NCBI RefSeq assembly: GCF_001659605.2
Contig: NC_035169.2
Location: 19,282,263 to 19,346,262 of the forward strand
DNA length: 64,000 nt
Direction: 5' to 3'
From: Manihot esculenta
Taxonomy: Eukaryota; Streptophyta; Magnoliopsida; Malpighiales; Euphorbiaceae
Part shown: in pieces, positions 37,127 through 48,960 of the stretch
Position numbering within the stretch: position 1 is the stretch's first letter
Layout: each line of letters starts with the position of its first letter
The notes under the pieces: model-generated
The model's input: the letters and a program-made list of their open reading frames with translations, nothing else
What the model was told of the DNA's origin: nothing
The model's database searches: none
Translations under genes and position numbers: made by a program

Positions 37127-38549
37127 TGTGCTGAGGAGGTGGCTTCGGTTGCCTAAGCTTGCCCCCGAGCCTTTGGACTTTCGGCTCTGGAGGGAAGTTT
37201 GGGCCGCCGAAGATGCCCCCGAAGGTTAGAGACTTTCGTCTCTGGAGTGCCTTTCAGCCCCCGAAACTTGCCCCCGAAAGGGTTCGGCTACCGAAAGTTG
37301 AGATTCGGCCGCCGAAGGTGCATGAGTTTCGGCTCTGGAGAGGACTTTCGGCCGCCGAACCTGCCGCCGAAAGTGTCCTGTCCAGCCTTCCTTTGCATGC
37401 TTTGCATGGATGTTTGAGTGAGTTTAAGGGGATTCTTGGGGAGTTTAATAGAGTTGTTCATAAGCTAGTTTGGTCCCTCATTTGAGTCCATCTGTGTAGG
37501 CACAGACTAGAGGAACCAGAGAGAGCAGCAGTGAGTACTGCTCCAGCGTGTACAGGTCAATCCAGATAGTAAGAGGTGAGTGGAACTAACCTTAATACTC
37601 GTTTTAATTGAGACATTGAATGCTTTTAGCATATTTCATGCACCATGATTATGCAATAGGGTGATTGCATTAGAATTCACAAAGATGTTGCATTGCATAC
37701 TTATTTGTTAATGTGGGTGAATGCTGAATGATCCAATAGTTCCAGACAGGAAGTCCAGGACCCCATTCTACGGCCTGGCAAGTATAGTAAAGTCCAGGAC
37801 CCCATTCTACAGCCTGGCAGGTATAGTAAAGACTAGGTGCCCAGTCTACGCCCTGGCAAATGGTAAGTACAGGTGTTATATATACGTATACATATACAGT
37901 ACAGAAAGACCAAGACCCCAGTCTACGGCCTGGCACGGAACAGTTACTGGGACTATGTGGTGACAGGTTTACCCTTGATGTGGCTTGTCTGTGATATGAT
38001 GCATTCCATAAGATCATGTGGTAATGACTTGTTTTACTGTTCTACTCACTGGGCTATAGAGCTCATCCCACTCCCTTAACCCCAGTCTTGCAGGTTCAGT
38101 GTACAGTGTACAGGGGAAGTCCAGCAGATCACAGGAAGAGAGAAGAGTTTTGTAATCGATTATTATGGACATGTAACAGTAAAGAGATGTAACAGTTGTG
38201 TATAAAGTTCGAATTGTGCTTGACTTAGTTCTTTTTGTGTTTGTAAATCTTTTGTATACATGGTCTATTTATATAACTGTTTTACAGAGTATGTGAAAAA
38301 CCAGGCTTAACAGGTATGAGTTAACCCATCTAGAGCAAGCTCTAGTCAGGGGTACAGAGTACAGAGATAGTGCATGCACAGGTTAAGTCTTGGTCCAGAG
38401 AAAAGTTTTAGTTTCACAGAAAATGTATGACCATGTATGAGATTTTACAGGTACTCAGAGAGTATAGCAGGCTTGCTACGAGTTTTGGCGGCCTTAAGCC
38501 GATCTGAATTCTAGCGCCGGTGACGGTCCATTTTGGGGTCGTTACAGAT

Positions 38550-38562
38550 TGGTATCAGAGCC
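38550..38562 (+). other. Primer binding site, element D
   Basis: TGGTATCAGAGCC, three bases after the LTR end. Confidence 0.88.
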
Positions 38563-38757
38563 CAAGGTTCAAATGATCGGATCTATAGAGAGAGTGTCGG
38601 GCTCATAGAGGTTAGAGGTGGTCAAGCACAATAGGAAATCATGTCCACTAGGATAAGATGTTGCGTCCTGTCTATTTGATGCTATGATTTATGCATGTGC
38701 TTTACTGTTATATGCGTTACTTATATGTTGCGATATGTGTTGTTTTTCAGAGGTAAG

Positions 38758-40042
38758 ATGAGAGGAACTCGTCGATCAGCTTGATTGACTGGAGTCCCAC
38801 CAGATAGTGAGAGAACAGCTGCTCGTCCTCCTGCATTGCCAAGGGCAAGGTCTCAACGATCTAGCAGGGAAGGTACGTCAATAGACCCTAGAAGGTCTGT
38901 AGACGAGAGCAGAAGAGGTACAGTTAGAGGAGGAAGATCAGAGGAAGTAAGGGAGGCTATGGAGATTGACTAGTCTATAGATGAAAGCATGAGTGTAGAC
39001 AGATCTGAAGAAGGTATGGGAGAGTCGCAGGAAGGTGTTCAGACCTCAGAGTTTGGTTATCCAGCCTTTCCTCAGGACCCAGGGTATCCGATGGGAGGTA
39101 TGTCGGAGTACTCTAGTTTTGTCCCATATCCTACTTACATGCCATATATGCTTTATCCTCATTATTCCCCACCATATCCTATGTATCCACATTCCCCTAC
39201 CCATCCAAGTGCAGCACACCCAGAGCTAAATGAACCAGTACCTCCACCACCACAACCAGAACCAGTAGCTCCTGTTGCCCAAAGACATCAACCTAGCTCA
39301 TCTGGAGGTAAGGTGCAAATGACAGAGTACTTGAAATTGGATGCTCCGAAATTCAATCCAGGAGATGATCCATTTGAGTACCTTAAAACTGTGAAGATGA
39401 TCACTGATGAGTTGGGAGCAGATGATAGTAGAGCCATAGAAATGGCGGGGTTTACACTGAAGTGTAAGAAAGCTCGAGAATGGTTCAAGAACTATATGGA
39501 ACCCAGGATGGACAGTATGTCATGGGGAGAGTTCGCCAATGAGTTTGCAGGGTGGGCTTTTCCTGATAGCTCCAGGGAGATGAAAGTAATAGAATTTGAG
39601 AAGTTGAGACAGACAGACGAGATGAGTGTTGACGAGTTTACAGATAAGTTCCTAGATTTGCTTCAGTATGTGGGTCAAGCCTATGATACTGATCAAAAGA
39701 AGGCAAGGAGATATACGATGAGATTGCATCCCAGGTATTCTTCCTTGATTCTTCCAGCAGAAAAGGAGAGTTTCCACTCTATAGTGGATGCAGCCAGGAA
39801 AATGGAAGCAAGTGCCAATATTCAGAAACAGTCAAAGGCACAGGCTTCGGGTTCTAAGGCCCCCAGTGTGGGAACTTCAGGCAGCAAAAGATGGGAAAAG
39901 GCAAAAGGAACAAAGAAAAAGTTCTGGAGCAAAGTTAAGTCTAGTCTGGGAATGGGTAGTGGCTCAAGCTCTGGCGCAAGCAGTTCAGTGTGTAGGAGAT
40001 GCGAAAGACCACATGGAGGAGCTTGTCGGTTGGGATCTATAG
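38758..40042 (+). pseudogene. Element D gag, first block, two stops
   Basis: Starts MRGTRRSA, then TGA at 38782-38784 where relatives have an Arg codon (CGA to TGA), and TAG at 38971-38973. The gag domain follows in frame, ending in the first zinc knuckle region (CRRCERPHGGAC). The frame is interrupted at 40042 by element F and resumes in phase at 48961 once one TATAG copy is removed. An acceptor-like TGTTTTTCAG lies seven bases before the ATG. Confidence 0.9.
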
Positions 40043-42359
40043 TGTAACGACCCGGAAACCGGTACCCCTTCGTAACGGTCCGAACCATCACTGGCACTAG
40101 GATCCAGATCGGCTTAAGGCCGCCGGGACCCGTAGTCAGCCAACTATACTCTCTGTGTACCTGATAATCCCATACATGATACAAACTGACTCAACAATCC
40201 TGTAAAACTCTATAGGCTTAACTGCTGCTACTCAGATATGTCAATCTGAAATGGCCCTTAGGGCCTATACCAGGGACTACTATCTGCTGTGGGTCAAGGG
40301 ATTGAAACCCTTTTAATCTATAACACATCCCATTGGTATCTCATCAAAGCCATACGTTAAGCCCAACTCACACATTTCTCATCAAGAAACGTAAAACAGG
40401 ATGCATGTACAAAGGGATTAATCATACATCACACTATGGCAACGACACTAGAGAAAGCACAAGTCTATCCAGTAACTGATAGTACATATCGATACATTAC
40501 ATGACAACTAATCTTTTAATTACATCATGTCCACTATGCTATTACAAACATACATTCATGCATCACTGTTCTCTGTACTCTTGCTGACTTTGACTTCCCA
40601 TAGCTATCTCAGAACCTGCAAAACTGGGGTTAAGGGAGTGGGATGAGCTACTACAGCCCAGTGAGAAGCAACAGGCAAAACAGTTCATTAATTACATGTT
40701 CTCATGAAATGCATCACATCACAACATATCATCAAAAGGATGAACTTGTCACCAATAGCCCTTCAGTGTATACATATAATAATATGTCCAACTTGCCAGG
40801 GGCGATTAGGCCTCACCTGGACTTCTCTTCCCTGGCTCTATCACAAGGCCAACTGTGCCAGGGGCGATTAGGCCTCACCTGGACTTCTCTATCTGAGTCA
40901 GGTCAAACTGTCTATCTCATAGTACCAGGAGCGACCTGGACTATCCAGGGGCGACCTGGTATGGCTACCTCATGCCATAACTCTATATCTGTACTCTGTG
41001 CTCTATCAAGGGCTAAGGATCATCCAACATTCATCCGCACAAATATCATCTTATGCAATGCGTCATATTCGTGAATGCTAATGCAGCACAACCTAATACA
41101 TAACATGGCAGTTTATGATGCATGGATCATGCTAGAATCGTGTCATTTCTCAAAATAAAATATTCAGTTTAGTTCCACTCACCTGTAGCCTCTGCTTGGC
41201 TAACTCTGGGCTAACTAGCTCTGGACCAACTCTAACTCTGAAGCAGCTACTACTGCTAAATACCTCGTTTTCTCGGGTCCAATCCTACAATGGAGGACTT
41301 AAATGAGGTACCAAACATACTCTATACAACTGATAAACATCTCTTATACACCTTCCCAAAACCCCTCTAAAACACCTCAAAACATGCATGCAAAACAAGC
41401 AAAGGAAGGCTGGACAGGGCACCTTCGGCAGCACCTTCGGCGGCCGAATGTCTCCTCCAGAGACGAAAGTCAGGCATGTTCGGCGGCCTAACTTGGACTT
41501 TCGGCGGCCGAACCTGAGTTCATCCAGAACTCAGTTTCGTGCACAAGGACGCCTGCCAGTCCCTCCATCACCTGCTCAACCCTCAATACATGCATTTAAC
41601 CCTTCTAAAACATGCATAAACACTTTAACAAGCATAAAGGAGCTTAAAACAATTTAAACTCCAACAAAACAAGCTCACAAGGCACACATCAAACATAAAG
41701 GATTCATCAACCCTATATGCCTATCTCATGCAAACTCATGCCTAGCTCCCTTTTCCCTTTACAAAACTCATATAAAACATCATAAAAACCATGGATCAAC
41801 ACTTACCTCTTGACGAACAAAGGCTAGTATGATTCAAACGCAAAGATATGGAGAAACCAAGCTTCAAACGCATCAAACTCTAAAACCTTGTTTAAAGCTC
41901 CTACCTTTTCAAAACAAGGGGCAAACTCATGAAAACCTTGAAAGAGTTGAAGAAAAAACCATGAAAACACTTCAAGGAGATCAAGAACTTACCTAGGCCA
42001 GAAGGAGAGAAGAAGTCTCCCCCTTTTTCTGCCACTCGGTGCCCTTATAGATGAGCAACCGCCTCAGGTTCGGCGACCAAACCTGCATGCGAAACCATGC
42101 AACGTTCGGCGGCCAAACATTGCCTTCGGGGGCCGAAACTAGGGGACTTTCGGCGGCCGAACTTTAACTTTCGGGGGCCGAACCTGCATTCTGCCTCCTT
42201 GTCCTTTTCTCTTCCAAACTCAATCATTTTCACTCTAAACCTTTAAAATACTTGAAAATATTTTAGAAAACCTTTCTCTTACCCTTCTAGAAACCTCTGA
42301 CATCCTTGAATTCCACCGGACGGTAGAAATTCCGATGTCTGAATCTGCCGGGTATTACA
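40043..42359 (-). repeat. Element F 3' LTR
   Basis: 2317 bases. The terminal sequence differs from the other elements by a distinct stretch after TGTAACGACCCGG on the plus strand. The TATA-like box is TATAAGGG at 42049-42042 on the minus strand. A 143-codon plus-strand frame inside recurs identically placed in the other LTR and is not a gene. Confidence 0.92.
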
Positions 42360-42373
42360 TTCTTCCCCCCTTT
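42360..42373 (-). other. Polypurine tract, element F
   Basis: Minus-strand AAAGGGGGGAAGAA abutting the 3' LTR. Confidence 0.88.
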
Positions 42374-42375
42374 AA

Positions 42376-42397
42376 GAACATTCGTCCTCGAATGTTC
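42376..42397 (-). other. Stem-loop next to polypurine tract, element F
   Basis: On the minus strand GAACATTCG pairs perfectly with CGAATGTTC around the loop AGGA. The stem is intact although adjacent pol sequence has decayed beyond reading. Confidence 0.65.
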
Positions 42398-44841
42398 ACA
42401 CAATAAACACACATGTGAAAGCCTAACACCTTCCTCTGCAAAGAGACACAGAGATTACTGACGGAAACCCTCTCGGGTTCTCTATACTTCCTAACTCTGT
42501 TGACCCTTCACTGCTTAATCTGTGTTCACACTTTACACTGATTGCTAACGTTTCTTTCTCTTTGACTCTTCTTCGCTGTCTTCATACTCTTCTGTCCTTG
42601 CCTCTAGCTTTACCTGTCTATCTATTTTAGATTCAAACAGACATGCCCCAAAACCGAACTCGTCTGATAGAACTTGGCCTCGATGCCGTGTTCTCGTAAA
42701 TTCTACACTACGTCATAGATAATGGGCATGCTTCTCTTTGGACTATCTCTAGCGCTCTCGCTCTCTAGCTTTCGAGCTATCTGTTTCTATAGGATAAACT
42801 GATAAACGACTTCTGACTGAGGGCAGCTAACATCTCATCTGCCTCACTCAGTAATATCTGTCTTGTATACTCAGAGTCGCTGAGCAGTTTCTGGTATAGA
42901 CTCTTTACTACAACTTTGATCTCAGCTCTATTCAATTGCTTTTCTCTACCTCTCAGCACATAGTGTCCGAATCTCAGATCTATCATCATCAATTCGACAT
43001 AAGAACACCTGTCCTTGGTAGTGATTTTGCATCAACTGCTCACAGTCGTTACAAAATCTTAAGGTTTCATCCTTCGTTTCTCACACCAACACTGGAACAT
43101 TTCAGGGTGAGGTACTAGGTCGGATAGAACCTTTATCTACCAAGCTTTTCTATACTACTCTGACTATGCTCTCTCTGCAGGTGCCATCCTGTAGGGTAGA
43201 AGGAAAGAAATAGGTCCGCGTCCAGACACCATTTCTATTCCACACTCTGACTCCCTGACAGATGGTAAACCTGACAGCTTGTCTGGGTACAAACATCTAG
43301 AACTCATTCACAACGGGCATGGAGACTGATTCCTTGACCTGACTACTATACATGCGCACAAGAGCTAGAACCCTTTGACAACCTTTCCTGTGTAAACGAT
43401 GAGCCTAATGGGCTGACATTAACTTCTAGGCACCCCTATACTGTCCCTCTAACGGACTGCCTCAGATCCATCTTAGCCTCTGAACTCTGAACTCTCCTAC
43501 CTTGTCTCTGCAGACACAGGTAGTACGATGAGTAGTTAGCCAATCCGCCCTAGATTGACATCACCAGTCAACTCTAGAACCATAAGGTCAGCTGGATTGC
43601 ATCTACTCACCACAAATTCTAAGCTGAACTGACTGACGCTGCCGCAGATGGATCATACTCGGGTCCACTAACCCAGAGAAAACACTCGAAGCCCAGAAGT
43701 CATCAAACCCCCCTCTATCTAAGGCTCTCAAGTCAACAGGGAAAGAAACATCAGGGTCCACGGTAACCTACACATCTGAACACCCTCACGTGAACGTATC
43801 TGACGTCACCGTGTTCGATGTGTGAGCCTCCTACTGAGTCAGGATGAAGATCCAAGCGAAAGCTAACGAATCTTCCCTCAGGAATCTACTGAAGAAAAGA
43901 CTGACTCTTTTCTCTGCCTCACCTACTACCTAATCCCAGATTAAACTGAAAGCTCCTCCTACACTTACACGTATTCTTCCTCTTTTCTTTTTTGTTCTCT
44001 TCTAGTTTACTTACTCTTCTCTTTTCCTTCATCTGCTCTCTTTCACTTCCTGTTATGCTGTTCTTACTCTCTTATTTCTTATTTTGTTCTCTGACTTATT
44101 GATTCTCCTTGAGGGCTGCACTCGGAGATGAGAGATCATTCTCCCTATACCTGGATAAAATCCAAGGCCAGAGCATCTCATAGCAACACTCTCAAGCATC
44201 TTTCCAGGCTTACTAACTCTAGTTACTTACTCGTTTGGCTTTTTCTATCTCCCTCACTCTACTGGTGTCATCCTGCAGAGAAGACGAAGAATGGTTCTGG
44301 GTTTAGACATCAGTCCTATATCCCATTCTAGTCTCTTAGCAGGTGGTAAACCTGACGGCTTATTTGGAACAACATCTCAAACTTTTCTATGGCTGCGGGC
44401 ACTCAACCTGGTTCCCCTCCTAATCTGACGAACTGCTATACTCTCTGACAGAAGCACGAAACCTCTGATAACCTCTCTTAACCAGTTTACGAGCTTAGAG
44501 GGCTGATATTACATTTCAGGCATCTCTACACTGTCCCCTCAACATACCACTTGTGAGCCACCCTGATCTCTAAGCCTGACGACTCTGTCTCTGCTATCTC
44601 AAGCAAGACTATGAGTAGCTAGCCCATCCACCCCTAGAATGATGTCAATCAATCACTCTAGAACCACTAGGTCAGTTGGAAGGCACCTACTCACAACTAA
44701 CACTGAACTAGCACTGAACTCAACTGGCAGACTACCTCTGCCGCTGATGGATCACACTTGGGTCTATTGACCTAAAGAGGACAGTCTAATCCCTCAAGCA
44801 CGAAGGAAAACAAAGCATCAGAGTCTCTAAGAGTAGACACA
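42398..44841 (-). pseudogene. Element F pol relics, partly duplicated
   Basis: No usable frame. On the minus strand, pieces align by eye with element E: reverse transcriptase after the FIDD motif (about 42640-42740), the reverse transcriptase start and preceding linker (about 42945-43205) and protease (about 43205-43870). A second, differently decayed copy of the linker and protease lies at about 44265-44840. RNase H, integrase and the chromodomain tail are absent. The stretch 43870-44265 is pyrimidine-rich on the plus strand and unassigned. Confidence 0.7.
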
Positions 44842-46236
44842 TCAAAACATATGGAAGTGAAAAGTACCTGTTACCGCCCTGTCCGATGTGTCAGCCTCCT
44901 GCTGCGTCAAAGCGAAGATCCGTGCTGGTACTGACGGACCTTCACCTGGGGAACCTATGGAAGAAGGAGTGATCTCGCTCCCTCTGCCTCTGCCCAACGC
45001 CAAGGCTAAAGCTCCTGGCTGAGTCACTCTGTCTGAGGCTGTCTGCTGGGACTGTGGTATCAAAGTCGCGGTGGAACACTCACGTGCTATGTGCCCCTCC
45101 TGTCCGCACCTGAAACATGCTGTTGTCCCTACTAAACAGACTCCCTTGTGCGGCCTACCGCACCTCGGACATTTGGAGTTGTTCAAACCAGAGCTCGATC
45201 CCTCACCTATTCCCAGACCAGACTTGATCTGCTTCCAGAACTTGTTCTTCTTTGATCGTCTGAGGCCTCTACCCCCCTTCTTCCTTTCTATACCAGCCTC
45301 GTGCAGAGGGGAGAGATTCACATCACTTGTCCCTGCAAATTTGGCACTAGCTTCTCTCTTCTGTGCCATATCTACTATAGCATGGAACCTCTTCCTTGTA
45401 CTATCTGGAAAAGCCCCTTCGGCAAACTCTGTTGCAAACTGCTCCCAGGATAAGCTTTCTACCCTCGGGTTCACATACTGGTTGAACCATTCCCTTGCCT
45501 TTTCACATTTCAATGTGACCCCTGCCATCTGAATGGCTCTACGCTCACTGGCTCCCAACTCATCAGTTATCATCTTGACCATTCTGAGATACTCAAAAGG
45601 GTCATCACCAGTCTCAAACTTGGGAACATCTAACCGCAAATAGTCTGTCATCTGTACCCTACTTCCTCCAGGTGAACTAGGCTTAGGTATTTGGACAACT
45701 GGGGCTACTGGTTCTATTGGGGGTGGAGGAGGTGTAACATTCCCTGAGGTAGGGTTTGCTAAACTTGGATAACCAAAGAAGAGTGGAAACATGGTATACT
45801 GTGGATGTGGCGGTGGATATGGCGGATAAAAGGAAGGATAGGGCATAAAGGTGGGATATGGGTGATAACTAGGAAACTCTGATGTACCTCTCATCGGGTA
45901 CTCTGCCCCCCACTGGTAGGGTGGATACTGAGGTGGAACAAATCTCGAGGCCTGAGTGCCTCCTTGAGACTCACCCATATCTCCTCCTAACCTGCTCCTG
46001 CCAAAGCTACCATCTCTGCTCTGCACATCCTCCTCTAGGACTCTCCTAAACCCTGACATACCACTCTGCACAACTCCCCTTCTACTCTCATCACTAGACC
46101 TTCTAGGGTCCCTTGATGTACCTTCTCTGCTTACACTATCTGATGTTGCCTTTTGCAGAACTGGGAGATGAGCATCCATGTCCTCATCCTCCGACGGAGC
46201 TCCAGTCAATCTAGCAGATCGACGAGTTCCTCTCAT
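44842..46236 (-). CDS. Element F gag protein, with internal deletion
   Basis: The 464-codon frame starts at [17 protein letters not shown] (ATG at 46236-46234). An upstream in-frame ATG at 46299 would add 21 residues but is not conserved. Order: charged N terminus, Pro/Tyr-rich region, the first half of the retrotransposon gag domain, then a jump from PDSTR to FHAIVDMAQ. Compared with E this is an in-frame loss of about 63 residues covering the conserved second half of the gag domain. Both zinc knuckles are kept ([12 protein letters not shown] and [14 protein letters not shown]). The protein ends with a unique GTFHFHMF just before where protease would begin. It could bind RNA, and might or might not assemble; that is unknown. 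The open frame in a young element suggests it is or was expressed. Confidence 0.78.
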   Translation of the reverse strand: MRGTRRSARLTGAPSEDEDMDAHLPVLQKATSDSVSREGTSRDPRRSSDESRRGVVQSGMSGFRRVLEEDVQSRDGSFGRSRLGGDMGESQGGTQASRFVPPQYPPYQWGAEYPMRGTSEFPSYHPYPTFMPYPSFYPPYPPPHPQYTMFPLFFGYPSLANPTSGNVTPPPPPIEPVAPVVQIPKPSSPGGSRVQMTDYLRLDVPKFETGDDPFEYLRMVKMITDELGASERRAIQMAGVTLKCEKAREWFNQYVNPRVESLSWEQFATEFAEGAFPDSTRKRFHAIVDMAQKREASAKFAGTSDVNLSPLHEAGIERKKGGRGLRRSKKNKFWKQIKSGLGIGEGSSSGLNNSKCPRCGRPHKGVCLVGTTACFRCGQEGHIARECSTATLIPQSQQTASDRVTQPGALALALGRGRGSEITPSSIGSPGEGPSVPARIFALTQQEADTSDRAVTGTFHFHMF

Positions 46237-46623
46237 CCTACCGCTGAAAAGCACAACATCACACAAACATATCATCAAATGATCCATGTGAAAACACATG
46301 ACTCCTTAACACATATCAAGTAGACCAATAATGCACATATCAACCATATCAATAATGCACATGCAGCTCATCATGGCATTTCACATCATCATGCAAGACA
46401 GGACTCCACATCCTATCCTAGTGGACATGATTGTACCTATTGTGCTTTCCCTCCTATATAAGACAACACCTCTTTCCGATGTGGGAATCTGATCCTTGAG
46501 CATCTTCGCTCAACACACCGTACTCAAAGATCTACACGTCTGACATCTTAACCTCTTTCCGATGTGAGATAGCTCTGATCCCTGAGTATACTGACTCAGC
46601 ACATCGTACTCTAGAGGCCCTAT
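46237..46623 (-). other. Element F leader with a diverged direct repeat
   Basis: Longer than the leaders of A, B, D and E. Two copies of a roughly 65-base segment lie at about 46469-46533 and 46552-46618 (plus coordinates), both starting CCTCTTTCCGATGTG. An acceptor-like TGCTTTTCAG lies about eight bases before the gag ATG on the minus strand. Confidence 0.65.
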
Positions 46624-46635
46624 GCTCTGATACCA
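46624..46635 (-). other. Primer binding site, element F
   Basis: Minus-strand TGGTATCAGAGC, 12 matching bases, three bases inside the LTR. The next base differs from the other elements. Confidence 0.85.
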
Positions 46636-46638
46636 ATC

Positions 46639-48955
46639 TGTAACGACCCGGAAACCGGTACCCCTTCGTAACGGTCCGAACCATCACTGGCACTAGGATC
46701 CAGATCGGCTTAAGGCCGCCGGGACCCGTAGTCAGCCAACTATACTCTCTGTGTACCTGATAATCCCATACATGATACAAACTGACTCAACAATCCTGTA
46801 AAACTCTGTAGGCTTAACTGCTGCTACTCAGATATGTCAATCTGAAATGGCCCTTAGGGCCTATACCAGGGACTACTATCTGCTGTGGGTCAAGGGATTG
46901 AAACCCTTTTAATCTATAACACATCCCATTGGTATCTCATCAAAGCCATACGTTAAGCCCAACTCACACATTTCTCATCAAGAAACGTAAAACAGGATGC
47001 ATGTACAAAGGGATTAATCATACATCACACTATGGCAACGACACTAGAGAAAGCACAAGTCTATCCAGTAACTGATAGTACATATCGATACATTACATGA
47101 CAACTAATCTTTTAATTACATCATGTCCACTATGCTATTACAAACATACATTCATGCATCACTGTTCTCTGTACTCTTGCTGACTTTGACTTCCCATAGC
47201 TATCTCAGAACCTGCAAAACTGGGGTTAAGGGAGTGGGATGAGCTACTACAGCTCAGTGAGAAGGAACAGGCAAAACAGTTCATTAATTACATGTTCTCA
47301 TGAAATGCATCACATCACAACATATCATCAAAAGGATGAACTTGTCACCAATAGCCCTTCAGTGTATACATATAACAATATGTCCAACTTGCCAGGGGCG
47401 ATTAGGCCTCACCTGGACTTCTCTTCCCTGGCTCTATCACAAGGCCAACTGTGCCAGGGGCGATTAGGCCTCACCTGGACTTCTCTATCTGAGTCAGGTC
47501 AAACTGTCTATCTCATAGTACCAGGAGCGACCTGGATTATCCAGGGGCGACCTGGTATGGCTACCTCATGCCATAACTCTATATCTGTACTCTGTGCTCT
47601 ATCAAGGGCTAAGGATCATCCAACATTCATCCGCACAAATATCATCTTATGCAATGCGTCATATTCGTGAATGCTAATGCAGCACAACCTAATACATAAC
47701 ATGGCAGTTTATGATGCATGGATCATGCTAGAATCGTGTCATTTCTCAAAATAAAATATTCAGTTTAGTTCCACTCACCTGTAGCCTCTGCTTGGCTAAC
47801 TCTGGGCTAACTAGCTCTGGACCAACTCTAACTCTGAAGCAGCTACTACTGCTAAATACCTCGTTTTCTCGGGTCCAATCCTACAATGGAGGACTTAAAT
47901 GAGGTACCAAACATACTCTATACAACTGATAAACATCTCTTATACACCTTTCCAAAACCCCTCTAAAACACCTCAAAACATGCATGCAAAACAAGCAAAG
48001 GAAGGCTGGACAGGGCACCTTCGGCAGCACCTTCGGCGGCCAAATGTCTCCTCCAGAGACGAAAGTCAGGCATGTTCGGCGGCCTAACTTGGACTTTCGG
48101 CGGCCGAACCTGAGTTCATCCAGAACTCAGTTTCGTGCACAAGGACGCCTGCCAGTCCCTCCATCACCTGCTCAACCCTCAATACATGCATTTAACCCTT
48201 CTAAAACATGCATAAACACTTTAACAAGCATAAAGGAGCTTAAAACAATTTAAACTCCAACAAAACAAGCTCACAAGGCACACATCAAACATAAAGGATT
48301 CATCAACCCTATATGCCTATCTCATGCAAACTCATGCCTAGCTCCCTTTTCCCTTTACAAAACTCATATAAAACATCATAAAAACCATGGATCAACACTT
48401 ACCTCTTGACGAACAAAGGCTAGTATGATTCAAACGCAAAGATATGGAGAAACCAAGCTTCAAACGCATCAAACTCTAAAACCTTGTTTAAAGCTCCTAC
48501 CTTTTCAAAACAAGGGGCAAACTCATGAAAACCTTGAAAGAGTTGAAGAAAAAACCATGAAAACACTTCAAGGAGATCAAGAACTTACCTAGGCCAGAAG
48601 GAGAGAAGAAGTCTCCCCCTTTTTCTGCCACTCGGTGCCCTTATAGATGAGCAACCGCCTCAGGTTCGGCGGTCAAACCTGCATGCGAAACCATGCAACG
48701 TTCGGCGGCCAAACATTGCCTTCGGGGGCCGAAACTAGGGGACTTTCGACGGCCGAACTTTAACTTTCGGGGGCCGAACCTGCATTCTGCCTCCTTGTCC
48801 TTTTCTCTTCCAAACTCAATCATTTTCACTCTAAACCTTTAAAATACTTGAAAATATTTTAGAAAACCTTTCTCTTACCCTTCTAGAAACCTCTGACATC
48901 CTTGAATTCCACCGGACGGTAGAAATTCCGATGTCTGAATCTGCCGGGTATTACA
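46639..48955 (-). repeat. Element F 5' LTR
   Basis: 2317 bases, the same length as the 3' LTR. TATA-like TATAAGGG lies at 48645-48638 on the minus strand. Palindromes at about 48028-48105 and 48665-48780 include some decayed at CpG, for example GGCCAAA for GGCCGAA. Confidence 0.92.
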
Positions 48956-48960
48956 TATAG

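Larger units (their letters stand above)
36261..38546 (+). repeat. Element D 5' LTR
   Basis: 2286 bases, TGTAATACCC to GGGGTCGTTACA. It holds a TATA box, donor-like sites near 36588, 36773 and 37573, a palindrome tandem array at 37057-37126 and tandem repeats at about 37744-37937. It is closest to the LTR of element C. Confidence 0.92.
40043..48955 (-). mobile_element. Element F: gag-only non-autonomous retrotransposon
   Basis: Minus-strand element of 8913 bases with LTRs of exactly 2317 bases each and perfect TATAG duplications (40038-40042 and 48956-48960). About ten substitutions separate the LTRs by eye. It keeps primer site, leader, a gag frame, stem-loop and polypurine tract. The 2.4 kb where pol should be holds only heavily decayed protease and reverse transcriptase relics, with no RNase H or integrase. 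This layout matches what has been called TR-GAG: terminal-repeat elements keeping gag only. It would need enzymes from an autonomous relative such as E. Confidence 0.88.

Noticed and set aside
37721..38079. Possible small proteins in the D LTR
   Set aside because: They derive from the tandem repeats of the LTR on either strand; no start context or motif supports them.
40643..41074. 143-codon plus-strand frame, repeated at 47239-47670
   Set aside because: It lies in both LTRs of F antisense to transcription, covers the tandem repeats and has no motif.
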